Below, piece by piece: positions 52,217 through 61,008 of a DNA stretch of 64,000 bases. Below the pieces are notes generated by a model that ran no database searches, was not told the origin of the DNA, and saw only the letters and a program-made list of their open reading frames with translations. Location: positions 285,657-349,656 of the forward strand of contig NZ_JACVOM010000004.1 of NCBI RefSeq assembly GCF_018882445.1, read 5' to 3'. Both the position numbers and the translations under genes were made by a program. Position 1 is the stretch's first letter, and each line of letters starts with the position of its first letter. The stretch comes from Polynucleobacter sp. 15G-AUS-farblos. Its GTDB lineage: Bacteria > Pseudomonadota > Gammaproteobacteria > Burkholderiales > Burkholderiaceae.

Positions 52217-53542
52217 ATGCCGAATTTAAAAGAGTTAGTCATCATTGGGGATGGCTTTGCCGCCGCAGTGATGGTCGTGCATCTTTTACAGCGCGGTATT
52301 TCGAGATCATCGATCACGGTAATTGGTCCGGGAGATTTGGGCAAAGGCAATGCCTATAACTGCGCTAGTCTATTTTTTCGACTCAATGTACGTGAGGATC
52401 TGCCGATTGTATTTTCTGAAGACCCCTTGCATTTTGCGAGGTGGGCCGAGCAGAATATAAATGATCCACAGGCAAAAACAGAGGCAGGTTACTTCTATCG
52501 ACGCCAAGACTTTGGGCGCTATGTGTGCGAGCTGATCACCCAAGAGTGTGAGTCGGATCAACTAGAGCAAATCAAAGCCAAAGTACTGAACTTAACTGGT
52601 GCAGAAAACAACTGGCATCTTGAGCTTGATAATCAGAGCACGCTGATTGCAAAAAAAGTCATTATTGCTGCTGGAAACCCATCGCCTAATTGGCCATGCA
52701 AAGTTACCCTACAACAACCTACTTCAGTAACCCCCCGTCTTATTGAGAATCCATGGACAGGACACTTTCTAGAAAGTATTGATGCCCAAGAAAATATTAT
52801 TTTGCTTGGCGGAGGGCTAACAGCCTTAGATGCTATCAATGCTCTTGAGGGGCGCAAGCATCAGGGGATGGTTTATGTGATTGCTCCAAGAGCTCTATTT
52901 CCTCCCGAACAAGCTCCCTGGCAAAAACAAGGGCAGCCCAGCTGGCCTCAGAATGTAAGTCCTGCGAGACTCATTCGTTTTATGCGTAATTATTTGCCTT
53001 CTGCGCCCACAAATAGCGCAGAGTGGCAGAGCGCTTGGGAAGAGTTAAGGCCAAACCTGAATGCACTCTGGCAACAATTTTCACCGCATCAAAAAAAGTC
53101 CTTATTTAAGCGTTTGGGTTGGCTTTGGTCTTTATATCGTTTTAGAGCATCGCCCCAAACTATTGCCGCGTATCAGCGACTAAAAGAGAAAAATCAGATT
53201 CAGTTTGTAATGGGACGAGCTAAAGAAATTAAATGCTCTGAAATGAATGTCACAGCGCTCTTAGGAAACGGTATTGAAGTTGAGGGTGATCGAATCTTAA
53301 ACTGCACTGGTGTTGCATCTGATCAATTGCTACAGCAGCTAATTGAAGTTGGCCTCGCCATTCCAGATCCGCTTGGTCATGCGATTGCAGTTGATAAAAA
53401 CTTTAGGGTTATGCATTTATCTGGAGAGCACTGGAATAGTTTGTGGATGATTGGGCCCGGAACCATGGGAAGCCTGGGTGATGTGATAGCCGCGAGCGCA
53501 ATTGCCAAACAAGCAGAGCAATTAGCGATACAACTATCCTAG
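52217..53542 (+). CDS. FAD/NAD(P)-binding protein (FAD_NAD_binding_9 type)
   Basis: A 441-residue flavoprotein-like enzyme. The N-terminal dinucleotide motif VIIGDGFAAAVMVVHLL lies at about 8-24, and the second motif ILLGGGLTALDAINAL at about 193-208. The C-terminal MIGPGTMGSLGDVIAASAIAKQA closes the FAD fold. The family resembles YdhS-like and hydroxyacyl oxidoreductases; the substrate is unknown. It is probably co-transcribed with the HXXEE protein. Confidence 0.85.
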   Translation: MPNLKELVIIGDGFAAAVMVVHLLQRGISRSSITVIGPGDLGKGNAYNCASLFFRLNVREDLPIVFSEDPLHFARWAEQNINDPQAKTEAGYFYRRQDFGRYVCELITQECESDQLEQIKAKVLNLTGAENNWHLELDNQSTLIAKKVIIAAGNPSPNWPCKVTLQQPTSVTPRLIENPWTGHFLESIDAQENIILLGGGLTALDAINALEGRKHQGMVYVIAPRALFPPEQAPWQKQGQPSWPQNVSPARLIRFMRNYLPSAPTNSAEWQSAWEELRPNLNALWQQFSPHQKKSLFKRLGWLWSLYRFRASPQTIAAYQRLKEKNQIQFVMGRAKEIKCSEMNVTALLGNGIEVEGDRILNCTGVASDQLLQQLIEVGLAIPDPLGHAIAVDKNFRVMHLSGEHWNSLWMIGPGTMGSLGDVIAASAIAKQAEQLAIQLS

Positions 53543-53574
53543 AGCGCCTTTAAATATTGCCCTTGAGCTAGAGA

Positions 53575-54174
53575 CTATTTAGGGTTGCGCTGAGTATTCC
53601 CGATCTTTTGTACTGCTGAATATCGATGACAAGAGACGAGATGATCATTAATCATTCCGCTAGCCTGCATAAATGCATAACAAATTGTTGTTCCAACAAA
53701 CTTAAATCCAGCCTTCAGTAGTGCCTTGCTCATTGCATCTGATTCAGGTGAGCTTGCCGGAATTTCGCTTAAGGCATGGCGTTTGTTTTGAATGGATTTA
53801 TGTTTAACAAATGACCAAAGAAATTGATTGAATGGTTGTCCACTTTTCTCTAGCGCTAAATAGGCTTTAGCGTTACCAATTGTGGCAGCTACTTTTAGGC
53901 GATTACGAATAATTCCAGGATTTGCCAACAGCTCGACAACCTTCTGATCGTCATATTTAGCTAGTTTCTTTGGGTCGAATTGGTTAAATGCTTCGCGATA
54001 GCTTTCTCGCTTCTTTAATACCGTAGACCAAGATAGGCCAGCCTGGGCGCCCTCTAAGATCAGCAATTCAAATAACTGTCTACTGTCATGAATTGGAACA
54101 CCCCATTCAGTATCGTGATACTGCCGATATAGATCAAAGCCTTCACACCATGGGCAACGAAGCAGTGTTTTCAT
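53575..54174 (-). CDS. tag: DNA-3-methyladenine glycosylase I
   Basis: A 199-residue base-excision enzyme of the HhH superfamily that removes 3-methyladenine. RCPWC with a zinc-binding cysteine starts the protein, YHDTEWGVP follows, and FKFVGTTICYAFMQASGMINDH carries C-terminal conserved residues including the zinc-ligand histidine. Length is normal. It is the last core gene before the tRNA-Phe island. Confidence 0.94.
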   Translation of the reverse strand: MKTLLRCPWCEGFDLYRQYHDTEWGVPIHDSRQLFELLILEGAQAGLSWSTVLKKRESYREAFNQFDPKKLAKYDDQKVVELLANPGIIRNRLKVAATIGNAKAYLALEKSGQPFNQFLWSFVKHKSIQNKRHALSEIPASSPESDAMSKALLKAGFKFVGTTICYAFMQASGMINDHLVSCHRYSAVQKIGNTQRNPK

Positions 54175-54255
54175 GCCTTGATTCTAAAGGCTTGCTTAGA
54201 TAGAGTGAAAGCACCGGCTCACCCCAGATCAGACGCAGTAAAGGACATTTTTTAG

Positions 54256-54520
54256 GCTAAAACACAGTTTCATTTATAATTCCCAGTCTTGGCCTGGTAG
54301 CTCAGTCGGTAGAGCAGAGGATTGAAAACGTAGGCGAGAGGATTAATAGTCCTCTACTCATTGGGTCCTAGCTGAGCAAGACTCACTGCCCTATCTGCAC
54401 TGAATTTTATGGCTCCCAGCGGTTTCCTATATTCCTGAATTGGCATCCGCAGCTTTGAGTTGGTACAAAAATTTGTATTCCATTTAGAACAATAAATTTC
54501 AGCGTCTAGTTACAGGACGC
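54256..54520 (+). repeat. tRNA-Phe-linked repeat unit, copy A
   Basis: 54265-54391 (127 nt) is identical to 57097-57223 in copy B: a presumed tRNA promoter, tRNA-Phe positions 1-38 and 63 nt of tail. Beyond this, similarity continues at a lower level to a GCGTC...GACGC hairpin near 54502-54520. 54256-54328 is also identical to 60834-60906 at the intact tRNA. Confidence 0.9.
54291..54328 (+). pseudogene. tRNA-Phe 5' half, copy A
   Basis: Positions 1-38 of tRNA-Phe, identical to the intact gene at 60869-60906, cut off exactly at the 3' end of the anticodon loop and followed by CGTAGGCGAGAGG instead of TCCTT. Upstream sequence including the probable promoter is retained, so it may still be transcribed. 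Confidence 0.92.
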
Positions 54521-54555
54521 TTGATGGCTGCTATCGGCCAGAAGCAGTCAGGAAA

Positions 54556-54585
54556 GATTCGAACTCGCGACCAACGGATTAAAAG
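54556..54585 (-). pseudogene. tRNA-Lys-like 3' half, fragment 1
   Basis: Read on the minus strand, this begins CTTTTAATCCGTTGG, continues GTCGCGAGTTCGAATC and then loses tRNA character. This fits tRNA-Lys(TTT) from the first base of the anticodon loop through the T loop. A diverged second copy lies at 56862-56888, on the other side of the autotransporter gene. Confidence 0.6.
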
Positions 54586-54637
54586 GGCAAGGTAGACGCT
54601 GACGGATTTAGAGTAGCATGGAAATACTCAACTACTT

Positions 54638-56713
54638 TTATAGGTAGAACTTTAATTTAGCAGAGGCAATTTGATTTAGATAGCCTGATGTGCTTGTTTG
54701 AAGATCATAACGAACATTGAGCTCAATATCTTTAGTAATCACTCCAGAAATACCAGCCCCGGCGTTATAAAGCCATGGTGACAACTGAAGTCCGTAAGTG
54801 GTAAATGAATTGCCTCCTCCTGCATAGCTAGCTCCCAAGAGAACTTGACGATTTAGAGAGTTATATCCAGCGCTCACATTGGTGGATAGTTTCACTTTCG
54901 GCATGAACTCATAATCAGCCCTTAATCCAGCAGTGGTAAATAACTCATTCCATGTTTGATTGTTAATATTTAAATTTAATACGCCAGCATTAGATTCGTT
55001 ATAGGCCTGAGACTGTACGGTGAGGTAATCTACGCGAAAGGTTGGGGTGATCGAGGTTTTATCGTTAAGAACAAAGTTTTGTTGTACGCCTGTTCCAAGG
55101 TGGCCTGTGTAGCTTGTATAGCTGGAGTTTGCAGTAACTCCATAAAAACTGATATTGCGTGAGCCAGAATTTTGATTGACGGCAATATCAGCCTGATAAT
55201 TTAATTTTAAAGCTGGAGTTAATTTGTAATCTCCATAGCCCCCTAATTGGTAGCTGTTGATGTTTAAGTTGCTAGGAGCTGCAGAATTATTTGAGCTCAT
55301 AGATGATGTTGATATTCCTAAAACAGCACCTAAGCTTATTTCGCTTGAAATTACCTTATCGGCACCTAAAACTAAGCCACCAGTATTACTGTTATAGCCA
55401 GCTACATTAGCGTAGGTAGCTTGGTTGCCCCAAGCGCCGTAAATCCTACCCCAAACCTCTTTATTCCCAATAATATCTTCACCACCTGATTTACCTGCTA
55501 AGGCATTTTGTCTAGCAAGTACATTTTGATTAAACATTCGCTGCGAACTAGCAGTTGCTTGTGAGCCTGCTCCAGTCAGTACCGGCATAGTTTGACTAAT
55601 GGCATTTGATTGCGCGGTTCCCGAGAGATTGTCAATCGCTGTGATGACGGGTGCCATAGCACCAGTAAAACCAAGAGCAGTTCCGCCAAGGTTATATAAA
55701 GATGCAGCTGCACCAGCTGCTGCTGGATTGTTAGCTGCCGCAGTGACGCTGACATAAGGGGTGATTTCTGTGAGAATTGTGTAATAACCTGTATAGGCAG
55801 CAGTAGCGTTGTTATAACCTGCCAATACCATCGAAGCATTTGTATTGGAGCCAGTGATACTGCCATAAGAAGTGGCAATTTCTGCACTTCCTGTTTTCAG
55901 AGTTGCAAAAAGTACCTTACCCTCAGGAGTCACAGAGCCTAATTGAGAAAAGGTAATTGTTTTTCCATCTGGCCCAATGCCAGTCCCCGTGAAATAGCCG
56001 CCACTATAGTTATTAATTGTGAAGCGTCCGGGCTTGGTGCTTCCAAATAAAATAGGGTCAACTATTTTCCAAACTGTTCCAGCTGTCCATGAGTATGCTG
56101 GGTTGGCAGTAGTTGTCGGGTTTGATGTAATTTGGGTTGCATTCGTTCCATCATAGGGAACCATATTAGCCCAGTGTGTGACGTACAAGCCCTGTACAGG
56201 TGTAAACATCTGCATTTGTATTGCGTTTGTACCGTTATAGGTTACGAATTGCCCAAAACCGAGAGTGGTTGGTGCACCAGTTATTACTCCACTACTATTA
56301 GTGGGTGTAAACACCATAGAAATTTGCCCGCTCGGTGCCACAGTTCCAGATATGGATGCATAGGATGGGATGAACGTAATTGGGCCAAGCGCAAATACTC
56401 CTGTCGCTGATCCCACAAATGAAGTTGTGCCACCTACAACGCTAGTTACTTTCATCCCTGATGTAGATGTAGTAGTGCATCCATTAACACCCAGCTGACA
56501 ACCCCATGTAGTTTGGTCTCCCAAAGGTGTAGCATTTGACAGTCCTGATGTAGTGGATGCGACATAGCCTAATAAATTGGCAGCAGGAACATCCCAATTA
56601 GAGCCGGCAATGATGGTGGAGTAATTGGTCTGCGATTGAGCTGCACCAATTTTCATCATCAACATTATTGCTACAGTAGTGCTGACAAAAATACTTTTTA
56701 AAAATGTAATCAT
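54638..56713 (-). CDS. Autotransporter (type V secretion) protein
   Basis: A 691-residue protein. An N-terminal signal peptide (about 1-28, ending AAQSQ) precedes a Gly/Thr/Ser/Asn-rich passenger (about 30-390). A C-terminal beta-barrel (about 410-691) starts around EVWGRIYGAWGNQ and ends in the aromatic/hydrophobic pattern AKLKFYL, typical of autotransporter barrels. The passenger would be displayed at or released from the cell surface; its role is not recognisable. It is the only gene between two tRNA-Lys-like fragments and two tRNA-Phe 5' halves, which suggests transfer as a cassette. Confidence 0.85.
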   Translation of the reverse strand: MITFLKSIFVSTTVAIMLMMKIGAAQSQTNYSTIIAGSNWDVPAANLLGYVASTTSGLSNATPLGDQTTWGCQLGVNGCTTTSTSGMKVTSVVGGTTSFVGSATGVFALGPITFIPSYASISGTVAPSGQISMVFTPTNSSGVITGAPTTLGFGQFVTYNGTNAIQMQMFTPVQGLYVTHWANMVPYDGTNATQITSNPTTTANPAYSWTAGTVWKIVDPILFGSTKPGRFTINNYSGGYFTGTGIGPDGKTITFSQLGSVTPEGKVLFATLKTGSAEIATSYGSITGSNTNASMVLAGYNNATAAYTGYYTILTEITPYVSVTAAANNPAAAGAAASLYNLGGTALGFTGAMAPVITAIDNLSGTAQSNAISQTMPVLTGAGSQATASSQRMFNQNVLARQNALAGKSGGEDIIGNKEVWGRIYGAWGNQATYANVAGYNSNTGGLVLGADKVISSEISLGAVLGISTSSMSSNNSAAPSNLNINSYQLGGYGDYKLTPALKLNYQADIAVNQNSGSRNISFYGVTANSSYTSYTGHLGTGVQQNFVLNDKTSITPTFRVDYLTVQSQAYNESNAGVLNLNINNQTWNELFTTAGLRADYEFMPKVKLSTNVSAGYNSLNRQVLLGASYAGGGNSFTTYGLQLSPWLYNAGAGISGVITKDIELNVRYDLQTSTSGYLNQIASAKLKFYL

Positions 56714-57096
56714 GACAATAGGAATTGAGGTTAAACACGGAGCATTTAGACTTTATAGAGGAAGCTATCGAATATGTCTATTTGAAGTGTATTCGAGGTG
56801 TAACTTATCACTTATTACACTGATGGGCTGGAAGAGATTGGCTGCACCAAAATAGTGTTTCCGAACTCGAGACCAAGGGATTAAAAGGCCTCCAGCGGAG
56901 GTTATCTCCGCCACAGTCTGCTTTGGGTCGTTAGCAGTCCTTCGTAAGTCTCGCCACATCAAGCCTCGTTAAACAGAGGATTCATATATGCCTATTAGTC
57001 GCCCACCGTCAGCAGGATGCCTCATCCCCACTAGCAAGGATTTACAAGGCTTTCACCAGAGTCGGCTACAGTAAACCCATTTAGAGAGTCTCCCAG
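56714..57096. other. Non-coding stretch with tRNA remnants upstream of repeat copy B
   Basis: No gene is seen. It holds the autotransporter upstream region, the tRNA-Lys-like fragment at 56862-56888, a GCGGAG-GTTAT-CTCCGC hairpin at about 56894-56910, and at 57005-57034 a segment similar to 60750-60781 upstream of the intact tRNA-Phe (CCGTC...CAGGAT...CCACTAGC). Confidence 0.6.
56862..56888 (-). pseudogene. tRNA-Lys-like 3' half, fragment 2
   Basis: 27 nt with two mismatches to fragment 1 at 54556-54585, same orientation, again starting at the anticodon-loop sequence CTTTTAATCC. The T-arm side is degraded after GAGTTCG. Confidence 0.55.
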
Positions 57097-57352
57097 CAGT
57101 TTCATTTATAATTCCCAGTCTTGGCCTGGTAGCTCAGTCGGTAGAGCAGAGGATTGAAAACGTAGGCGAGAGGATTAATAGTCCTCTACTCATTGGGTCC
57201 TAGCTGAGCAAGACTCACTGCCCGCTCGGCACCGAATCTCATGGCTCCCAGCGGTTTCCTATATCCCCGAATTGGCATCCGCAGCGTCGTGTTGGCACAA
57301 TAATCTATGTTCCATTTAGAACAATAAAATTCAGCGTCTAGATACGGGACGC
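57097..57352 (+). repeat. tRNA-Phe-linked repeat unit, copy B
   Basis: The first 127 nt are identical to copy A. The following 130 nt are diverged but align with it, including CATTTAGAACAATAAA and the GCGTC...GACGC hairpin, whose loop differs while the stem is kept. It ends just before the stop codon of the Bug receptor gene. Confidence 0.9.
57123..57160 (+). pseudogene. tRNA-Phe 5' half, copy B
   Basis: Identical to tRNA-Phe positions 1-38 and cut at the same base as copy A, with the same downstream tail. The probable promoter segment from 57097 is kept. Confidence 0.92.
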
Positions 57353-57362
57353 CGATAAATTT

Positions 57363-58346
57363 TTATTCGTTCATCTTGATATTACGATCGGTGGCAATCT
57401 TGGAATAGGTCGTATATTCCTGCTTCAAAAATTCAGAAAATTCTTTGGGCGAGCTGCCAATCGGCTCTACACCCTGCGAGAGTAACTTATCCCGAATTGC
57501 AGGTTCTTTAACAATCTTAGCGGTTGCCGAAGCTAGTTTATTTGTAATTTCATTAGGCGTTTTGGCAGGAACAAAAAGCCCCATCCAATTGGTAAACCTA
57601 TACCCCTTCATACCGGGCTGTTCAGCTACCGTCAGAACGTCAGGCATTGCAGCAGACCTTTTTTCACTTGTGACCGCAAGGATTGTAATTTTCCCATTTT
57701 TTGCGTGAGCAATTGTTGGCGGCATTCCTACGATCGCTATTGGAATTTGCCCACCTAGCACATCTGCTGTTGCTGGAGCAGCCCCTTTGTAAGGGATATG
57801 CAAAATATCAATTCCAGCAATAGCATTTAATGATTCACCAGCAAATTGCATTGAACTGCCATTGCCCGGTGTTCCATAAGAATACTTTCCAGGGTTAGCT
57901 TTTGCTAAAACAATAAACTCGTTTAGATTTTTGGCGGGAACGCTTGGGTGAGCTGCAATTACTAGAGGTGTTTCCCCGATTAAGGAGATAGGAATTAAAT
58001 CAACTTTTGGATCATAGGGTACTTTTTGACCTGCGCTAGGTCCAACCACAACTTCTGCAGGTGACGCTATTAAAAGGGTATATCCATCAGGCGCACTTTT
58101 AGCAACTAGATCGGCCCCAATAGCGCCTGAGGCGCCTGCTTTATTTTCTACTAAGACAGTGGTGTTGAGAATTTCACCGAGTCTTTGTGCATACGTTCTC
58201 GCTACCCCATCCACTCCGCCTCCAGGAGGATAAGGGACAATAATTTTTATTGGCCTTTCGGGCCATGGGGCGCCCAACGCAGGAGTAATTAGTAAAAAGC
58301 TAGTCAATAGCGAGGTAGTGTATTTCAATACCAGATTCATTTGCAT
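57363..58346 (-). CDS. Tripartite tricarboxylate transporter substrate-binding protein (Bug/TctC family)
   Basis: A 327-residue periplasmic receptor with a signal peptide (cleavage near ALGA) and the Bug start WPERPIKIIVPYPPGGGVD; PDGYTLLI and YKGAAPA are further family marks. The ATG at 58346 has GGAG five bases upstream and is preferred to 58361. No TctA or TctB genes are adjacent, which is common for Bug proteins. It lies 23 bp after the sulfatase, so it may bind the sulfate ester or its product. Confidence 0.93.
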   Translation of the reverse strand: MQMNLVLKYTTSLLTSFLLITPALGAPWPERPIKIIVPYPPGGGVDGVARTYAQRLGEILNTTVLVENKAGASGAIGADLVAKSAPDGYTLLIASPAEVVVGPSAGQKVPYDPKVDLIPISLIGETPLVIAAHPSVPAKNLNEFIVLAKANPGKYSYGTPGNGSSMQFAGESLNAIAGIDILHIPYKGAAPATADVLGGQIPIAIVGMPPTIAHAKNGKITILAVTSEKRSAAMPDVLTVAEQPGMKGYRFTNWMGLFVPAKTPNEITNKLASATAKIVKEPAIRDKLLSQGVEPIGSSPKEFSEFLKQEYTTYSKIATDRNIKMNE

Positions 58347-58369
58347 CTCTTCTCCAATCAATTTTAGTA

Positions 58370-59827
58370 TTAAAGGAAGTCTGCTGCAGCGCCAGGTGCT
58401 GGAGTAAATCCAATATCCCCGCGGGCAATCACAGCCTCTCGCCCGCCATTTGCTGCTAAATTTTCAGCCTGTCTTGCTTTGGCCCTTCTGTCAGTCTCAT
58501 CAGGATCGCAAACACTCAGAAGTTTTAAGTGACACTCACTAAGAATATGTTTGTAATCTGGGCTCTGCCCAAGATCCGTTGTTTCATTTGGATCACTTTC
58601 AAGATCAAACAATTGAGCTGGGTACTTTGCGTAATACACATATTTCCATTTACCATTTCTAATGGCATAGGCCCCAGTTGTAGAGCCCATACCGTGATAT
58701 TCGGAAAGTACAGTTCTGTCGGGCTTGTAACCATTTGCAATATCAAACAGCGATACCCCTAGATGACCATCTTTAACGGAATTAAAACTAATTCCAACCC
58801 CTTCAAGAATGGTTGGGAAGCAATCTACGTGACTTACCGGCGTTTCAATACGAAGCCCTTTTGGAACATCTGGGCCAGCCATAATTAAGGGCACGCCTGC
58901 AATTTCTTCAAACATCGTTGATTTACCCCACAGACCGCGAGCACCTAAGTTGTCTCCGTGATCACTTGTGTAAATTATGTTGGTATTGTCTGCAAAGCCA
59001 AGATCTTGCAAAGTAGTCAGGATCTTTCCCACATTCTCATCTAGATAGGAAACTAAACCAAAGTAGCCGCATAGAGCCCGCTTGACTTGGTCTTCATTTT
59101 CAAAGTAGTCGTCATAACAAAATGAATTCCTGTAATCCTCTAAATAAGGATGATGGGGGCGCTCTTCCCGCGCATACATTAATGGCATTGGTAATTCTTT
59201 GCCCCAGTATTTGTAATAATGTTCTGGGGGCGCTGTTAGTGGAAAGTGTGGCGCTACAAACGAAACAAAAAGAACCCAGGGCTTATCTACAGCCCGCTCT
59301 TTGGTTGCCTGCTCATGTAACCAGATTTGGGCTTTGGAGCAAATTTCTTTGTCGTAGAACGTGTATTGTGATTCTCCTGGCCCAGCTAACGCTGCCATTT
59401 TTTTTGAGCCGCCACGCTTAGGCAGATCGTCGCGCACAAGTCCGAGCAAGTCCCCTTTTCCCTTGAGAATATGCATAGGAATTTGTTCTTCAGTAAAGCC
59501 ATGATCTTCTTCGTATTCACGAAAATGTAGTTTTCCAATTGAGGTTACGTTAAACCCCTGGTCTCTGATAATGTGATGCCAGGAGGGAATTGAGCCATCG
59601 TAAGCATCAGCGTTATCCCAAAATCCAATTTGATTGATGTATTTTCCAGTTGCAAATCCAGCTCGAGCAGGTATGCAAACAGGACTAGTTGTGTAAGTGT
59701 GCTCAAAAACGGTCCCCGTCTTTGCAAGAACATCTAGATTTGGGGTTTGTATGATTGGGTGGCCAGAATTTCCAAGAACCTTTGGATTGTGTTCGTCCGA
59801 CATGATGACGAGAAAATTATTTGCCAT
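58370..59827 (-). CDS. Sulfatase (alkaline phosphatase superfamily, FGly type)
   Basis: A 485-residue cytoplasmic enzyme with no signal peptide. MSDEHN near the start supplies metal ligands. Cys51-Ile-Pro-Ala-Arg55 is the CxPxR sulfatase motif, whose cysteine becomes formylglycine, and YTSDHGDNLG is the second metal site. It resembles choline-sulfatase and phosphonate-monoester-hydrolase relatives; the substrate is not certain. It is divergent from a GntR regulator across a 93-bp gap with a palindrome. Confidence 0.92.
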   Translation of the reverse strand: MANNFLVIMSDEHNPKVLGNSGHPIIQTPNLDVLAKTGTVFEHTYTTSPVCIPARAGFATGKYINQIGFWDNADAYDGSIPSWHHIIRDQGFNVTSIGKLHFREYEEDHGFTEEQIPMHILKGKGDLLGLVRDDLPKRGGSKKMAALAGPGESQYTFYDKEICSKAQIWLHEQATKERAVDKPWVLFVSFVAPHFPLTAPPEHYYKYWGKELPMPLMYAREERPHHPYLEDYRNSFCYDDYFENEDQVKRALCGYFGLVSYLDENVGKILTTLQDLGFADNTNIIYTSDHGDNLGARGLWGKSTMFEEIAGVPLIMAGPDVPKGLRIETPVSHVDCFPTILEGVGISFNSVKDGHLGVSLFDIANGYKPDRTVLSEYHGMGSTTGAYAIRNGKWKYVYYAKYPAQLFDLESDPNETTDLGQSPDYKHILSECHLKLLSVCDPDETDRRAKARQAENLAANGGREAVIARGDIGFTPAPGAAADFL

Positions 59828-59870
59828 ACAACTCCTATCTTTAGCCAGTTGAAATCCTATTAAATACTAT

Positions 59871-59886
59871 ATTACTATATAGTAAT
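59871..59886. promoter_or_regulatory. Palindromic operator between sulfatase and GntR genes
   Basis: A perfect 16-bp palindrome ATTACTATATAGTAAT, extendable by one pair on each side, centred in the divergent promoter region. It is a good candidate GntR-family operator controlling both transcripts. Confidence 0.65.
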
Positions 59887-59920
59887 AGTTGAATGAGTCA
59901 ATGATGGCTAAAATAGTCTG

Positions 59921-60712
59921 ATGAGTAAATCACCTGATCTAAAAGAGTTCTTGGCAGTTTTAAATAAGCATTCACGCCCAGGAGTACCCAAATATATTGC
60001 GCTGCGGGATGCTATTATCGATATGGCATCAAGTGGTGCATGGCCATCTGGAATGCGCCTAATGACTGAAGCGCGGTGGGCCCAAGAGTTGCCTATTTCA
60101 CTTGGAACAATTCAGCGTGCATTTAGGATGTTGGTTGAAGATGGCGTAATCCTACGTCGCCAGGGGGCGGGATCATTCTTAGCCAGTGGTGATTTGGGCA
60201 GGATGCATGCTCCATTGCATTGTAGGTTTATTGACGACTCTGGCCGTTCATATTTACCTGTTTATTCCACGGTGATATCTAGAGAGCTGGCTCACGGTGA
60301 AGGAGTGTGGACTGAACATGTGGGTAAAAAAGATGCCTACAAGATAGATCGCATTCTTGATATTGGAAATGAATTCTTTGCTTACAGTTCTTTCTGGATT
60401 AATGTTCACAAATTTACGGAGTTCAAAAAGTTATCACTTAAAAAGTTATCAGGTGAAAATTTTAAAGAAATCATATGGAATAACACCCATCAACCAGTAG
60501 GCAGGCTTATTCAGCATCTTGAAATAAAGTTGCCATCTAAAGATATTCAGAAAAGATTAAAAATTAAAACAGGCATCATGTGTCAATTTTTGCAAGTGTT
60601 TGCATATATTGGCCAGAATCAACCTCTGTACTATCAAGAAATATGGATTCCACCAAATTCCAGAAAACTAGATTTGGCTTCTGATGGCCGTGATAAAGGC
60701 CTCTATAGATAG
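59921..60712 (+). CDS. GntR-family transcriptional regulator (UTRA type)
   Basis: A 263-residue regulator. The winged helix lies at about 20-90 (IALRDAIIDMASSGAWPSG, LGTIQRAFRMLVEDGVI) and ends in the wing RRQGAGSFLA. A C-terminal ligand-binding UTRA-like domain follows, with the final QPLYYQEIWIPP resembling the last UTRA strands. Divergent placement suggests it controls the sulfatase-receptor pair in response to a pathway ligand. Confidence 0.88.
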   Translation: MSKSPDLKEFLAVLNKHSRPGVPKYIALRDAIIDMASSGAWPSGMRLMTEARWAQELPISLGTIQRAFRMLVEDGVILRRQGAGSFLASGDLGRMHAPLHCRFIDDSGRSYLPVYSTVISRELAHGEGVWTEHVGKKDAYKIDRILDIGNEFFAYSSFWINVHKFTEFKKLSLKKLSGENFKEIIWNNTHQPVGRLIQHLEIKLPSKDIQKRLKIKTGIMCQFLQVFAYIGQNQPLYYQEIWIPPNSRKLDLASDGRDKGLYR

Positions 60713-60868
60713 AGGATAGTTAAATCTCCACTTGTTCCATCGCTTCCATACCGTCCCACAGGATCAACCATCTCCACTAGCCTGAGAGTCCAGCAAAATA
60801 AGGCGAGTCGGCACAGTCACCCGCATTTACCAAGCTAAAACACAGTTTCATTTATAATTCCCAGTCTT

Positions 60869-60944
60869 GGCCTGGTAGCTCAGTCGGTAGAGCAGAGGAT
60901 TGAAAATCCTTGTGTCGGTGGTTCGATTCCGCCCCGGGCCACCA
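60869..60944 (+). tRNA. tRNA-Phe (anticodon GAA), intact
   Basis: A full 76-nt cloverleaf: acceptor GGCCTGG/CCGGGCC, discriminator A and encoded CCA. The anticodon arm GAGGA-TTGAAAA-TCCTT puts GAA at positions 34-36. It is the only complete copy in the window and is surrounded by two 5' halves (left) and two 3' fragments (right). The upstream segment 60834-60868 is identical to that of copy A. Confidence 0.97.
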
Positions 60945-60953
60945 AACTCAAAT

Positions 60954-60985
60954 AATGCCCTGCTTCGTGCGGGGCATTTTCTTTT
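60954..60985 (+). terminator. Terminator after tRNA-Phe
   Basis: A 10-bp stem with one T-G pair (AATGCCCTGC with GCGGGGCATT) around a TTCGT loop, followed by TTCTTTT. Confidence 0.85.
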
Positions 60986-61008
60986 GGTCGGGTGGATGAG
61001 ATGGTCAC

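Noticed and set aside
54256..57352. CRISPR array, considered because of the repeated units
   Set aside because: Only two copies, 2.8 kb apart, with tRNA sequence inside; there is no regular spacer pattern and no cas gene.
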